DNA of 64,000 nt from Linepithema humile (Eukaryota > Arthropoda > Insecta > Hymenoptera > Formicidae), in contig NC_090129.1 in NCBI RefSeq assembly GCF_040581485.1, positions 11,791,501 through 11,855,500 on the forward strand. The letters run 5' to 3'. Numbering within the stretch: the stretch's first letter is position 1; the number at the start of each line of letters is the position of its first letter. Both the position numbers and the translations under genes were made by a program. The notes under the pieces were generated by a model. That model was not told the DNA's origin and did no database searches. It was given only the letters and a program-made list of their open reading frames with translations. Below, one piece after another: positions 44,307 through 54,588 of the stretch.

Positions 44307-46148
44307 TGTCTAAAAAGGTTTTAATATCCCCCAAAAAAAAAGAAACTATGTGTCGCAAGAAAACATAATCCAAATAATAATACTTAATAACTCAAAATAA
44401 ACATCAGATATAATATCTATAAACAAGAATCAAGAGATATCAGAAATTAAGATATTAGTTTTGTGTACAAAAAGAAAACATGAAACTAAATCATTTAGTT
44501 AATAAACTCAACTCTTTTTATCGAGTTATCAGCAATGAAAATCGTCTTAGTGGACTGTATTATTCTGCAAAAAACATGCTCGTCAATGAGCAAACCACAA
44601 TAAAAGAAAAGCAAATTATAAGTCAAATGTACCATTCAAATAATAAATCAAATATCTCTCGATTAACACAAAGTCATATCGCAAAAGGTTAATATTATAC
44701 TGTAATTTTTGAGTCGACTCAAAACGCAAAAGATAATACCTATAATACTTAAGTACTATTTATACAAATGATCGTCAATTATTACATTAATGCAATAATC
44801 TTAAAAGAGCACAGCAAGACTCTATCGCAGAAGTTTTACATCAAACGCTATGTCTAGCGATGTTCAAACGTAAATACAATAATAATATTATTGTGTCACA
44901 AAGAAATAAAGGTGATAGAAAAGAATCTCAATCATTCCACATTCTTCGTTATGAGGTAATGAGTCGCTCACAAATGCAATAAAAAGGCCGCACCTGACCT
45001 TTACAAAATAAAGGAAAAGATACACTCACCGCAAGACAGGCAAATGTACATTAAGTTAAATAGTTCAGTCAAGGCAAATTATTCCGTGCATGTGTGTGCA
45101 GGTGTGTTCCAAAGAAAGGCCAAGCATTCGTCCATTCCAAGGGACATGCAAGTGGGATAGGTCTCCAAAAAAAACAAAGCAGGCTATCCTAACCTGTTGT
45201 AAATCAAGAAAAGAAAAGAAAAGACTTAGATTTTCTCACAGTCTAGAAATCCGCAAACGTAGTGCTGCGTTAACTTGTAAGGTTAACTCAGGCTTTCAAT
45301 GCTGTATAAATACATCTCATCCAGCGCCTAATGGCGATCGGCAGGAACACGCGTAAGCGTGTTCTGCGCAGCAATGATCAACTCACCTTGTGATGTGACT
45401 ATATATACAATGGCCAGCAAGGGCCGCAACTTTCTATAAAATGGCCAGCAAGGGCCGCAACTTTCTATGACCAGCAAGGGCCGCAACTTTCTATGACCAG
45501 CAAGGGCCGCAACTTTCTATGACCAGCAAGGGCCGCAACTTTCAATGGCCAGCAAGGGCCGCAACTTTCAATGGCCAGCAAGGGCCGCAACTTTCTATGG
45601 CCAGCAAGGGCCGCAACTTTCTATGGCCAGCAAGGGCCGCAACTTTCTATGGCCAGCAAGGGCCGCAACTTTCTATGACCAGCAAGGGCCGCAACTTTCA
45701 ATGGCCAGCAAGGGCCGCAACTTTCAATGGCCAGCAAGGGCCGCAACTTTCTATGGCCAGCAAGGGCCGCAACTTTCTATGGCCAGCAAGGGCCGCAACT
45801 TTCTTCAACGAGATCCCAAGATTGAACAATGTTCTATGTCGCGACGAATACACGACGGCGACTAGACTCGATTCGTGCACGGCACGCGCAAGATGATGCA
45901 ACGTACACGCGACGATCGACAATGACGACACGCGCGATGAACAACAAAGAACGACACGCGCGACGAACAACAAAAAGCGACTAGCCTCGTGACAAGGTCT
46001 AGGCGGATGCCGGCATGCTATCCAGGCATGGCGCGGCCGTTCCTCCCGCATCGGTAAGCGCCACTCGCGGATCGGGAACGAACCGGCATATAGTGCCGCT
46101 CGTGCTGCACGCTTTGCCTTAGTGGCGAAAAAGCGCGCATTTTAAACA
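44307..46148 (-). repeat. 3' LTR of the BEL/Pao element
   Basis: 1,842 bp, long for this group. It contains a 15-unit 26-bp minisatellite (45411-45804). Short open frames within the LTR occur identically in both copies and show no family motif. Confidence 0.92.
45411..45804. repeat. 26-bp minisatellite, 15 units
   Basis: Unit ATGGCCAGCAAGGGCCGCAA followed by CTTTCT, with GG/GA and TCT/TCA variants in a fixed order. The first unit is 31 bp. The array is repeated in the other LTR. Confidence 0.95.
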
Positions 46149-46164
46149 TTTCCGCCCGCCTTCG
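46149..46164 (-). promoter_or_regulatory. Polypurine tract of the BEL/Pao element
   Basis: The minus strand reads CGAAGGCGGGCGGAAA immediately before the 3' LTR start TGTTTAAAATG. Confidence 0.65.
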
Positions 46165-46192
46165 TTAAATTATTTATTTAACGAACATAATC

Positions 46193-49100
46193 CTAGTCTT
46201 TATCCGTTGGAAGGAAGCAAAGTTTAGTAATAGGTCTTTTCAATTCAGTTGTGCAAGTCTTGACCAGGACCACTCTTACGAGACCGTCAGGTCCTCGGAA
46301 GATCTTAGTAATTCTGCCCAAAGGCCATTTACCAGGAGGATAACGTTCATCTACCACTAGTACCATAGAACCTTCCTTAACCGTGGTAGAATTCTGATTC
46401 CACTTATACATAGAGTAATGTCTTTGAAGGTACTCTGAAGACCACCTGATCCATAGTGAATCTAACATCTGTCGCAGCAGTTGCCATCGAGAGAGTCGTG
46501 AAGACTTTTCAAATTCTAAAGAAGGTTCAGGCACAACAGTGGGAGGACATCCCATTAGGAAATGTCCTGGTGTTAAGACCGATAGGTCATCCGGGTCATC
46601 CGTGAGAGGACATAAAGGTCTGGAGTTTAAAACTGCTTCTATTTGAGTAAGCAAGGTGTTTAACTCCTCATAAGTGAGAAGAGTTTCACCCATTACACGC
46701 TTGAGATGATATTTTACTGACTTTACTCCAGATTCCCATTTGCCTCCAAAATGAGGCGCCGAAGGTGGATTGAATCTCCATGTAGTGCCGTCCTTAGCTA
46801 GAAGGGCCGATAATCGCTGAGCTTCTGCAGAGGCCCCGTCGAACAATCTTTGTAGTTCAGAACTCGCACCCTTAAAATTGGTACCGCAGTCACTTATTAG
46901 AGTGGCACAGATGCCACGTCGACTGACAAATCTTTTATAAGCAGCAAGAAACGCTTCGGTAGTATAGTCAGTGACTAATTCTAGATGAACTGCAGATGTT
47001 GCAAAACAAACAAATAAGACTATGTAAGCCTTATACGTTCGAGCGTTCTTACCCTTCCAGGTCTTAAGTGTAAATGGACCAGCATAGTCCACTCCAGTGT
47101 TTAGAAATGGTCTCGAAGGTAACACACGTTCCGGAGGTAATTGACCCATTAATTGCCGTGCTCGCAACTGACGAAACCTAAGGCATTTAACACATTTGAG
47201 AATGTGACTACGCACCGTAGTTCGTCCTCCAACAACCCAAAATTCTTCCCGTATGAGTAAAGTAGTGAGTTGAGTGCCTCCGTGTAAGGAACGAATGTGA
47301 GCATCACCTATAATCAGAGATGTGAAAGGAGATTGTTTTGGCAATATAGCCGGATGTTTGGAGACTTCCGATAAGTTGGAGGCCTGCAGGCGACCGCCTA
47401 CTCTTAAAATTCCCTCCGCATCAATGAATGGCGTGAGTCGGATCAGACAGTTCGACTTGGGCAATGTTTGACCAGTTGAAATTAATCTAAGTTCAGACGG
47501 AAAAAAGCATCTTTGTATCTCCTTTGTCCAAAATGCCTTAGCCTTATGTAATTCCAAAGGGGTGATAGTTGTTAAGGCTGGTGCAGTCGATATACGTTTG
47601 AAGCGGTCAACCGCACGCATACAAGTGGCAGTGACCTTCAACAATCTAAGCAAACTTGAGTATCGCAGGAGCAGGTCCCACGGTTGCGTAACACTAGTAC
47701 TTGTTGCATTGATTTTCACAGGGCGCTCCTCTAGGTTTACACCAGAGGTCTCTAAAAGGGCTAAAGATGGCCATAAATCTGAAGTTTCCGATAACCATGA
47801 AGGCCCATACCACCAGGAAGGAGTGTGGGAAAGTTGTGCTGGGGTTAAACCCCGGGTTGCTAAGTCAGCCGGATTTTCTGAACCTCGTACAAAACGCCAG
47901 GTGGCTGAAGGCAAAGTCTCCTGAATGTAACATACCCGGTTATGTACAAAGTCTTTCCACCTTGACGGATGGTTATTTATCCAGGTAAGTGTAATTGAAG
48001 AATCACACCATAAGTAGAGCCTGACGTCTTCACGATGCAAGGCATGCAAAACTTGTTTCACAAGCTTTACTAAAAGCACAGCTCCGGAAAGTTCCAAACG
48101 AGGAATTGTCAACCTTTTTAAAGGCGCCACTTTAGTTTTGGAGCAGATCAACTTTGAGATAATCTTTCCCGTATCATCTGTGGTGCGTACAAACACCACT
48201 GCTGCCATAGCTAAAGAGGAGGCATCACAAAACCCATGGAGTTCAAAACTGCGGCTCAAATAAGTACCGATCCACCGAGGAAAGGTAAGAAGGGGCAGCG
48301 TATCGCAATCATTAATGAATTTAATCCAGTCGTGGACTAGATCATCTGGAAGATCTTGATCCCAATCCAATTTAAGCGTCCAGAGTCTTTGTAAGATAAG
48401 CTTACCAATAATGATTACCGGAGCTAGAAACCCCAACGGATCAAAGATTTTAGCAATGGTAGAAAGTATGGAACGCTTCGTGATTCGATCTTTTGAAAGG
48501 AAGCTCAACTCAAAGGAAAATTCATCCGTCATCGGGTGCCATAATAAGCCTAAGGAGTGTATGATAAGATCATCATCAATAGGTATCATTGAAGCATCCA
48601 ATCTATGTTCCGAAGCGATTGATTCCAAAACTGCCGGCTCATTGCTAACCCATTTTCGTAACGGGAAACCGCCCGCCATGCATAAGTCGCTTACCTGATC
48701 TATAATCAGTCGTGTGTTCATAATGGAATCCGATCCACCAAATAAGTCATCTACATATCTTCCGTCCGTCATAACAGAGATTGCTTTCGGATATCGTTCT
48801 CCCTCATCTTTAGTAAGTTGCATTAAAACTCGCAGAGAAAGGAATGGAGCACAAACCATACCGTACGTGACGGTGGTGAGCTCAAAGGGAACCAAGTTCT
48901 GACCTTCACCTGTCCAAAAGATACGTTGGAATTTCCAATCGTCTGAACAGACCTTTACTTGTCTAAACATCTTCTCAATATCTGCAGAGAAGGCATATTT
49001 AAATTGTCGAAAGTATATCAAAACGTCAAAAAGTTCCGTTTGCAGTTTTTCTCCTGGATGAAGGATATCGTTCAAAGAGCGACCAGAGGTAGAGGGAGAC

Positions 49101-51454
49101 GATGCATTGAAGACAACTCTTAATTTGGTTGTTAAACTACTCTCCTTCCACACACCATGATGCGGAAGGTAATAAGAATGAGACGGTTCAGAAGTAGAAT
49201 CTGGCACTACTCTCATGTGACCCAGGCGTAGATATTCATCCATAAACTCCGAATATTGAACCGCATACTTAGCGTTTTTAGAAAACCGCTCGACCAACTT
49301 ATGACACAGAAGCGACGCTTTACGCTTGGAATCCCCTAATGTTTGCGAGGACGCCTTAAAAGGCAAACAAACGACATATCTGCCTTGAGAGTCACGAGAA
49401 TGTGTAGAACAAAAATGTTCCTCACATTCTTGTTCGTCCTGATTCAATGAGGAAACCGGCTTAACAGAAATCGAATCCAGTTCCCAGAATCTTTGGAGAA
49501 GATCATATAAATCGGCTGACTGAGAAATGCAGTAACTTTGCATATGACAAGTGGGCCTTACACTACCGGTTGGTCCTGAAACTATCCAACCTAACTGAGT
49601 CTGTTGAGCAATAGGAGAATCTGAGCCGCCCTTAACAATTCCAGTGTCAATCAATTGACCATAAACGTCTGCGCCCAATAACAAATCAATTTCTCCTGGA
49701 TTAGAATAATACGGGTCTGCCAATTGTAGACCTTCCAAGTGTTTCCAAGATTTCGATGATACTTTCAAAGTTGGTATTGCAGTGGTCAGTGCACTAAGTA
49801 TGTGCGCGGAGACGACCTTCTCAAATGTCGAAGTGAAGTGTGGCCTTATTGTGAAGCTCACAAAACCTCTCGTTTTATTACTTGACTGACCACCTACTCC
49901 TACCAAGGGAATAGAAGATTTAATCCTAGGCAATTTAAGTCGTTGGGCTAATCTCTCAGTAACCAACGAAATCTCCGAGCCTTGATCGATTAATGCTCTT
50001 GCTATAGTTGAGTTTCCGTTAGAGCTTCTAACTATGATTCTAGCCGTAGCTAAGAGTATTTGAGAATGATTCCCAGCTTGATCAGCATTGGCAAATAGCA
50101 CTTTTGCATTCGGAGTTTTGTTCTCCTTATCCTTTTCTGATGCCACAGAGGCCTTAGAATTATCCGATCTCGTCCTTTTATCGTTAGCCGACTTTTCCAA
50201 ATGCAAGGACGTGTGGTGCTTTTGTCCGCATTTAATACAACGTCTTGTTGAGGTACAATTGGATATTTTATGCGCCCCCAAACAATTGAAGCATAAATGA
50301 TGTTTTATTATCAACTTGCGTTTGACCTCCTGAGATTTGGAGGCATACTGGGCGCAGGTAGCTGGATGGTGGTTTGTCCCACAAATACCACAGGTTATGC
50401 TCGCTATCGACTTCGAAGAAGATTCCTTTGAATGTCCTTGAAAATGAGATTTCAGTGCTCCTGATTGAGCGGCTACTTTAGGCTTATCAAATTTGGATTT
50501 ATCTATTGCCTGCAAGGATCTTAGACGGATACCAAGAAATTCTCTGAGCTGGCTCCAAGTAGGAGGATCTCTTTCTCCTCCGAGATGATGTTCCCATGCC
50601 TTTAGGGTATCCAAATCCAGTCGTTGAGTAATGACAAACACCAGGATGTCATCCCAATGGGCCACAGGTCGACCCATTGTTTCTAAGGATTTTAGAAGTT
50701 GATTGACGGTTGTGTAAAGATTCTCTAACTCCTTTGCCGATTCTTTCGTCATCTTTTTGATATTGAAAAACGATTGCAGCGTCGAGCTGACCAATAGTCT
50801 CTTGTTCTCGTAGTAAGATACTACCGACTCCCATGCCGGTTTAAAATTCAAGGCCGTGATGGTTGTATATTTCAAGAGGTGAGCAGCATTGCCCACTAAA
50901 CTAGCTTTAAGATACTGCAATCGTTGAACGTCAGACAGTGTCGGATTGACAAGCACAGAAGTTGAGAAAAAGTCCTTGAAAGTCAACCAGTTTTCCATAT
51001 TTCCATTGAACTTTGGCAAGTCGATTCTTGGTAGTTTTAGACCATAAGCATATGTCATCTGCGTCTGAATATTTTGTGTCGGGTCCAGAAAATAATTAGA
51101 TGTAGAACCACTACTTGAACTCTTCTCTGAACTCATTGTAGCATTCAACTTCTCCAAAGTGCGTATATACTCTTTCTGAGTAGTAGTATACGCCTCTTGA
51201 GTAAAATAAGCATGGGCCTTTATCTTCTCTCTATCTTCTTGATCCAGTTTATTAAATGAGACATTAATCGCCTCATGCGTGACCTCAAATTTGTGCCAAT
51301 ATTCCTTTAGCATGTTAGCCTGCAATGAGACCCTAGAAACTGAAACGTCAAAATCCTCCTCCACCAAGCCAACATATACTTCTGATATTAAACTCTTCAA
51401 AACCAACTGTTGCTCAAGATGAGCCCTAAGGTGTGACAACCTCATCTTGTCCAC
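46193..51454 (-). CDS. BEL/Pao gag-pol polyprotein, 1,753 aa
   Basis: One uninterrupted frame from MDKMRLSHLRAHLEQQ. Gag-like region with LPRIDLPKFNGNMENW; three Cys/His knuckles at about residues 350-420 (CGICGTNHHPATC, CFNCLGAHKISNC, CIKCGQKHHTSLH). Protease motif ALIDQGSEISLV at about 487. RT: VFNASSPSTSGRSLND, FSADIEKMFRQV and YVDDLFGG (about 900; Y-V-D-D). RNase H: GFCDASSLAMAAVVF and LYLWCDSSITLTWI (about 1073-1150). Integrase: CVKCLRFRQ zinc end (about 1420), GVDYAGPF (1456), LISDCGTNFKG (1518) and APHFGGKWESGVKSV with the catalytic E. Domain order PR-RT-RH-IN is that of BEL/Pao. All key residues are present; probably functional. It drives reverse transcription and integration of the element. 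Confidence 0.95.
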   Translation of the reverse strand: MDKMRLSHLRAHLEQQLVLKSLISEVYVGLVEEDFDVSVSRVSLQANMLKEYWHKFEVTHEAINVSFNKLDQEDREKIKAHAYFTQEAYTTTQKEYIRTLEKLNATMSSEKSSSSGSTSNYFLDPTQNIQTQMTYAYGLKLPRIDLPKFNGNMENWLTFKDFFSTSVLVNPTLSDVQRLQYLKASLVGNAAHLLKYTTITALNFKPAWESVVSYYENKRLLVSSTLQSFFNIKKMTKESAKELENLYTTVNQLLKSLETMGRPVAHWDDILVFVITQRLDLDTLKAWEHHLGGERDPPTWSQLREFLGIRLRSLQAIDKSKFDKPKVAAQSGALKSHFQGHSKESSSKSIASITCGICGTNHHPATCAQYASKSQEVKRKLIIKHHLCFNCLGAHKISNCTSTRRCIKCGQKHHTSLHLEKSANDKRTRSDNSKASVASEKDKENKTPNAKVLFANADQAGNHSQILLATARIIVRSSNGNSTIARALIDQGSEISLVTERLAQRLKLPRIKSSIPLVGVGGQSSNKTRGFVSFTIRPHFTSTFEKVVSAHILSALTTAIPTLKVSSKSWKHLEGLQLADPYYSNPGEIDLLLGADVYGQLIDTGIVKGGSDSPIAQQTQLGWIVSGPTGSVRPTCHMQSYCISQSADLYDLLQRFWELDSISVKPVSSLNQDEQECEEHFCSTHSRDSQGRYVVCLPFKASSQTLGDSKRKASLLCHKLVERFSKNAKYAVQYSEFMDEYLRLGHMRVVPDSTSEPSHSYYLPHHGVWKESSLTTKLRVVFNASSPSTSGRSLNDILHPGEKLQTELFDVLIYFRQFKYAFSADIEKMFRQVKVCSDDWKFQRIFWTGEGQNLVPFELTTVTYGMVCAPFLSLRVLMQLTKDEGERYPKAISVMTDGRYVDDLFGGSDSIMNTRLIIDQVSDLCMAGGFPLRKWVSNEPAVLESIASEHRLDASMIPIDDDLIIHSLGLLWHPMTDEFSFELSFLSKDRITKRSILSTIAKIFDPLGFLAPVIIIGKLILQRLWTLKLDWDQDLPDDLVHDWIKFINDCDTLPLLTFPRWIGTYLSRSFELHGFCDASSLAMAAVVFVRTTDDTGKIISKLICSKTKVAPLKRLTIPRLELSGAVLLVKLVKQVLHALHREDVRLYLWCDSSITLTWINNHPSRWKDFVHNRVCYIQETLPSATWRFVRGSENPADLATRGLTPAQLSHTPSWWYGPSWLSETSDLWPSLALLETSGVNLEERPVKINATSTSVTQPWDLLLRYSSLLRLLKVTATCMRAVDRFKRISTAPALTTITPLELHKAKAFWTKEIQRCFFPSELRLISTGQTLPKSNCLIRLTPFIDAEGILRVGGRLQASNLSEVSKHPAILPKQSPFTSLIIGDAHIRSLHGGTQLTTLLIREEFWVVGGRTTVRSHILKCVKCLRFRQLRARQLMGQLPPERVLPSRPFLNTGVDYAGPFTLKTWKGKNARTYKAYIVLFVCFATSAVHLELVTDYTTEAFLAAYKRFVSRRGICATLISDCGTNFKGASSELQRLFDGASAEAQRLSALLAKDGTTWRFNPPSAPHFGGKWESGVKSVKYHLKRVMGETLLTYEELNTLLTQIEAVLNSRPLCPLTDDPDDLSVLTPGHFLMGCPPTVVPEPSLEFEKSSRLSRWQLLRQMLDSLWIRWSSEYLQRHYSMYKWNQNSTTVKEGSMVLVVDERYPPGKWPLGRITKIFRGPDGLVRVVLVKTCTTELKRPITKLCFLPTDKD

Positions 51455-51469
51455 ACAAGATAAATATCC

Positions 51470-51487
51470 GGCTTCGAGAGGACCAAA
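51470..51487 (-). promoter_or_regulatory. Presumed primer-binding site of the BEL/Pao element
   Basis: Next to the inner LTR edge the minus strand reads TTTGGTCCTCTCGAAGCC. TGG near the LTR end is where a tRNA 3' CCA would pair. The tRNA species cannot be named. Confidence 0.45.
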
Positions 51488-53330
51488 TGTCTAAAAAGGT
51501 TTTAATATCCCCCAAAAAAAAAGAAACTATGTGTCGCAAGAAAACATAATCCAAATAATAATACTTAATAACTCAAAATAAACATCAGATATAATATCTA
51601 TAAACAAGAATCAAGAGATATCAGAAATTAAGATATTAGTTTTGTGTACAAAAAGAAAACATGAAACTAAATCATTTAGTTAATAAACTCAACTCTTTTT
51701 ATCGAGTTATCAGCAATGAAAATCGTCTTAGTGGACTGTATTATTCTGCAAAAAACATGCTCGTCAATGAGCAAACCACAATAAAAGAAAAGCAAATTAT
51801 AAGTCAAATGTACCATTCAAATAATAAATCAAATATCTCTCGATTAACACAAAGTCATATCGCAAAAGGTTAATATTATACTGTAATTTTTGAGTCGACT
51901 CAAAACGCAAAAGATAATACCTATAATACTTAAGTACTATTTATACAAATGATCGTCAATTATTACATTAATGCAATAATCTTAAAAGAGCACAGCAAGA
52001 CTCTATCGCAGAAGTTTTACATCAAACGCTATGTCTAGCGATGTTCAAACGTAAATACAATAATAATATTATTGTGTCACAAAGAAATAAAGGTGATAGA
52101 AAAGAATCTCAATCATTCCACATTCTTCGTTATGAGGTAATGAGTCGCTCACAAATGCAATAAAAAGGCCGCACCTGACCTTTACAAAATAAAGGAAAAG
52201 ATACACTCACCGCAAGACAGGCAAATGTACATTAAGTTAAATAGTTCAGTCAAGGCAAATTATTCCGTGCATGTGTGTGCAGGTGTGTTCCAAAGAAAGG
52301 CCAAGCATTCGTCCATTCCAAGGGACATGCAAGTGGGATAGGTCTCCAAAAAAAACAAAGCAGGCTATCCTAACCTGTTGTAAATCAAGAAAAGAAAAGA
52401 AAAGACTTAGATTTTCTCACAGTCTAGAAATCCGCAAACGTAGTGCTGCGTTAACTTGTAAGGTTAACTCAGGCTTTCAATGCTGTATAAATACATCTCA
52501 TCCAGCGCCTAATGGCGATCGGCAGGAACACGCGTAAGCGTGTTCTGCGCAGCAATGATCAACTCACCTTGTGATGTGACTATATATACAATGGCCAGCA
52601 AGGGCCGCAACTTTCTATAAAATGGCCAGCAAGGGCCGCAACTTTCTATGACCAGCAAGGGCCGCAACTTTCTATGACCAGCAAGGGCCGCAACTTTCTA
52701 TGACCAGCAAGGGCCGCAACTTTCAATGGCCAGCAAGGGCCGCAACTTTCAATGGCCAGCAAGGGCCGCAACTTTCTATGGCCATGCAAGGGCCGCAACT
52801 TTCTATGGCCAGCAAGGGCCGCAACTTTCTATGGCTGGCAAGGGCCGCAACTTTCTATGACCAGCAAGGGCCGCAACTTTCAATGGCCAGCAAGGGCCGC
52901 AACTTTCAATGGCCAGCAAGGGCCGCAACTTTCTATGGCCAGCAAGGGCCGCAACTTTCTATGGCCAGCAAGGGCCGCAACTTTCTTCAACGAGATCCCA
53001 AGATTGAACAATGTTCTATGTCGCGACGAATACACGACGGCGACTAGACTCGATTCGTGCACGGCACGCGCAAGATGATGCAACGTACACGCGACGATCG
53101 ACAATGACGACACGCGCGATGAACAACAAAGAACGACACGCGCGACGAACAACAAAAAGCGACTAGCCTCGTGACAAGGTCTAGGCGGATGCCGGCATGC
53201 TATCCAGGCATGGCGCGGCCGTTCCTCCCGCATCGGTAAGCGCCACTCGCGGATCGGGAACGAACCGGCATATAGTGCCGCTCGTGCTGCACGCTTTGCC
53301 TTAGTGGCGAAAAAGCGCGCATTTTAAACA
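51488..53330 (-). repeat. 5' LTR of the BEL/Pao element
   Basis: 1,843 bp, one base longer than its partner because of an extra T in one minisatellite unit (GGCCATGCAAGG); another unit has GGCTGGC. Otherwise the copies look the same. Confidence 0.92.
52592..52986. repeat. 26-bp minisatellite, 15 units (second LTR)
   Basis: Same unit order as at 45411-45804 with two units altered, so the array was copied by reverse transcription rather than grown independently. Confidence 0.95.
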
Positions 53331-53335
53331 CTTTT

Positions 53336-54421
53336 GGAACGTAAAAATTTTCTCGGCCACATTGCGACTTAATGCGTCTGCATTGGTATTAGATTTCCCT
53401 GACTTATGAATGATTTCGTAATCGTATTCTTCTAACTTTAATCTCCAACGGATTAATCTTGATCCCGGGTCAGTTACATTAAATAGCCATACGAGTGGTT
53501 TATGGTCGGTAACTATTTTGAATTTAGTTCCGTATAAGTATGGTCGGAAATGTTTTACTGCCCAAACTATAGCTAGTAATTCTTTTTCTGTCGTATTATA
53601 ATTTTGCTCAGCTTGAGAGAGTATTCGGCTGGCGTATGCTATAGGACGGTCGTGTCCTATCAGGCCTTGTGATAGTATAGCTCCCAAGGCGTAATCTGAT
53701 GCGTCGGTAGTTAATACAAATTCTTCGTTAAAGTCCGGATATTTAAGAATTGGTGCTGTTATTAACTTTTCTCTAAGGATATCAAATGCGGTTTGTTGCT
53801 CGTTTGTCCATTCGAATTTTATTTCCTTTTTCGTTAACTTAGTTAGTGGTTTAGCAATCTTTGAAAAATCTTCGATAAATCTTCGATAATATCCCGCGAG
53901 TCCGATAAAAGATTGTATGTCTTTTATTTTCCGCGGTACCGGAAAATTTTTTATCGCCTTTAATTTCTCTGGGTCAGGCATGATCCCATTTTCGGCTATT
54001 ACATGCCCCAGATAAGTAACTTCTTTCCTAAGGAACTCGCATTTATCGGGTTGTAATTTGAGATTGTTGGTTCGTATTCTTCGCAACACGTCTTCTAATC
54101 TACGGTTGTGCTCTTGGAGACTGGCTCCGTATATCACTATGTCATCGAGATATACTAGGCACTTTATTCCTTGTACACCTGTTAGAATTGTATTCATTAG
54201 GCGTTGAAAAGTTGCGGGCACGTTTTTTAATCCAAAGGGCATTCTATTAAACTCATAGTGCCCATGTGATGTAGAGAATGCAGTTTTCTCTTTATCTTTG
54301 CCGGCCATTGGTATTTGGTGATACCCTGACGCTAAGTTTAACGTCAAAAAATATTTCGAATTTCCTAATTGATCGAGTATATCCGTAATGTTAGGCAATG
54401 GGAATGAATCTCCGATTGTTA
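53336..54421 (-). pseudogene. gypsy reverse transcriptase/RNase H, 3' part
   Basis: The reading from TIGDSFPLPNITDILDQLG through YHQIPMAGKDKEKTAF, FGLKNVPATFQRLMN, CLVYLDDIVIYG (catalytic Y-L-D-D), LGHVIAENGIMPDPEK and SFIGLAGYYRRFIEDFS. RNase H follows (VLTTDASDYALGAILSQG, TEKELLAIVWAVKHFRPYL, FKIVTDHKPLVWL), ending near DALSRN. Upstream it is cut at 54421 by the TA-target element; downstream it meets the BEL/Pao element. The frame within this piece is open. Confidence 0.85.
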
Positions 54422-54588
54422 CTCTCTTAAAGTCAATCAGTGTATTATAACTGTACATCAGTGAATTGTCACTGATGACCATAGTTATAAGTATAGCACT
54501 GCAAACTAGTACAATACTACTGATAAAATCAGTTGACTACAGTAACTGTTTCCAGCAGTGATATCTGACTGCTGAAAATAGTTGTTAT

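Larger units (their letters stand above)
44307..53330 (-). mobile_element. BEL/Pao LTR retrotransposon, apparently intact
   Basis: LTRs 44307-46148 and 51488-53330, each TGTCTAAAAAGG...TTTTAAACA on the plus strand, flanked by the 5-bp TSD CTTTT (44302-44306 and 53331-53335). Element length is about 9.0 kb. The LTRs differ at only a handful of bases, all seen inside the 26-bp repeat block, and the single long ORF is open, so the insertion is recent. It sits in the gypsy integrase on the same strand. Confidence 0.92.

Noticed and set aside
44480..45356. 70- and 88-codon frames in the BEL/Pao LTR
   Set aside because: Identical in both LTRs because the LTRs are copies; no start context, family motif or expression evidence.
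45411..45804. CRISPR-like array of regularly spaced repeats
   Set aside because: The 26-bp units are directly adjacent with no unique spacers, and they lie in a eukaryotic LTR.
45519..45896. Open frames across the 26-bp repeat
   Set aside because: They are a consequence of repeat periodicity, appear in several phases and both LTRs, and have no independent support.
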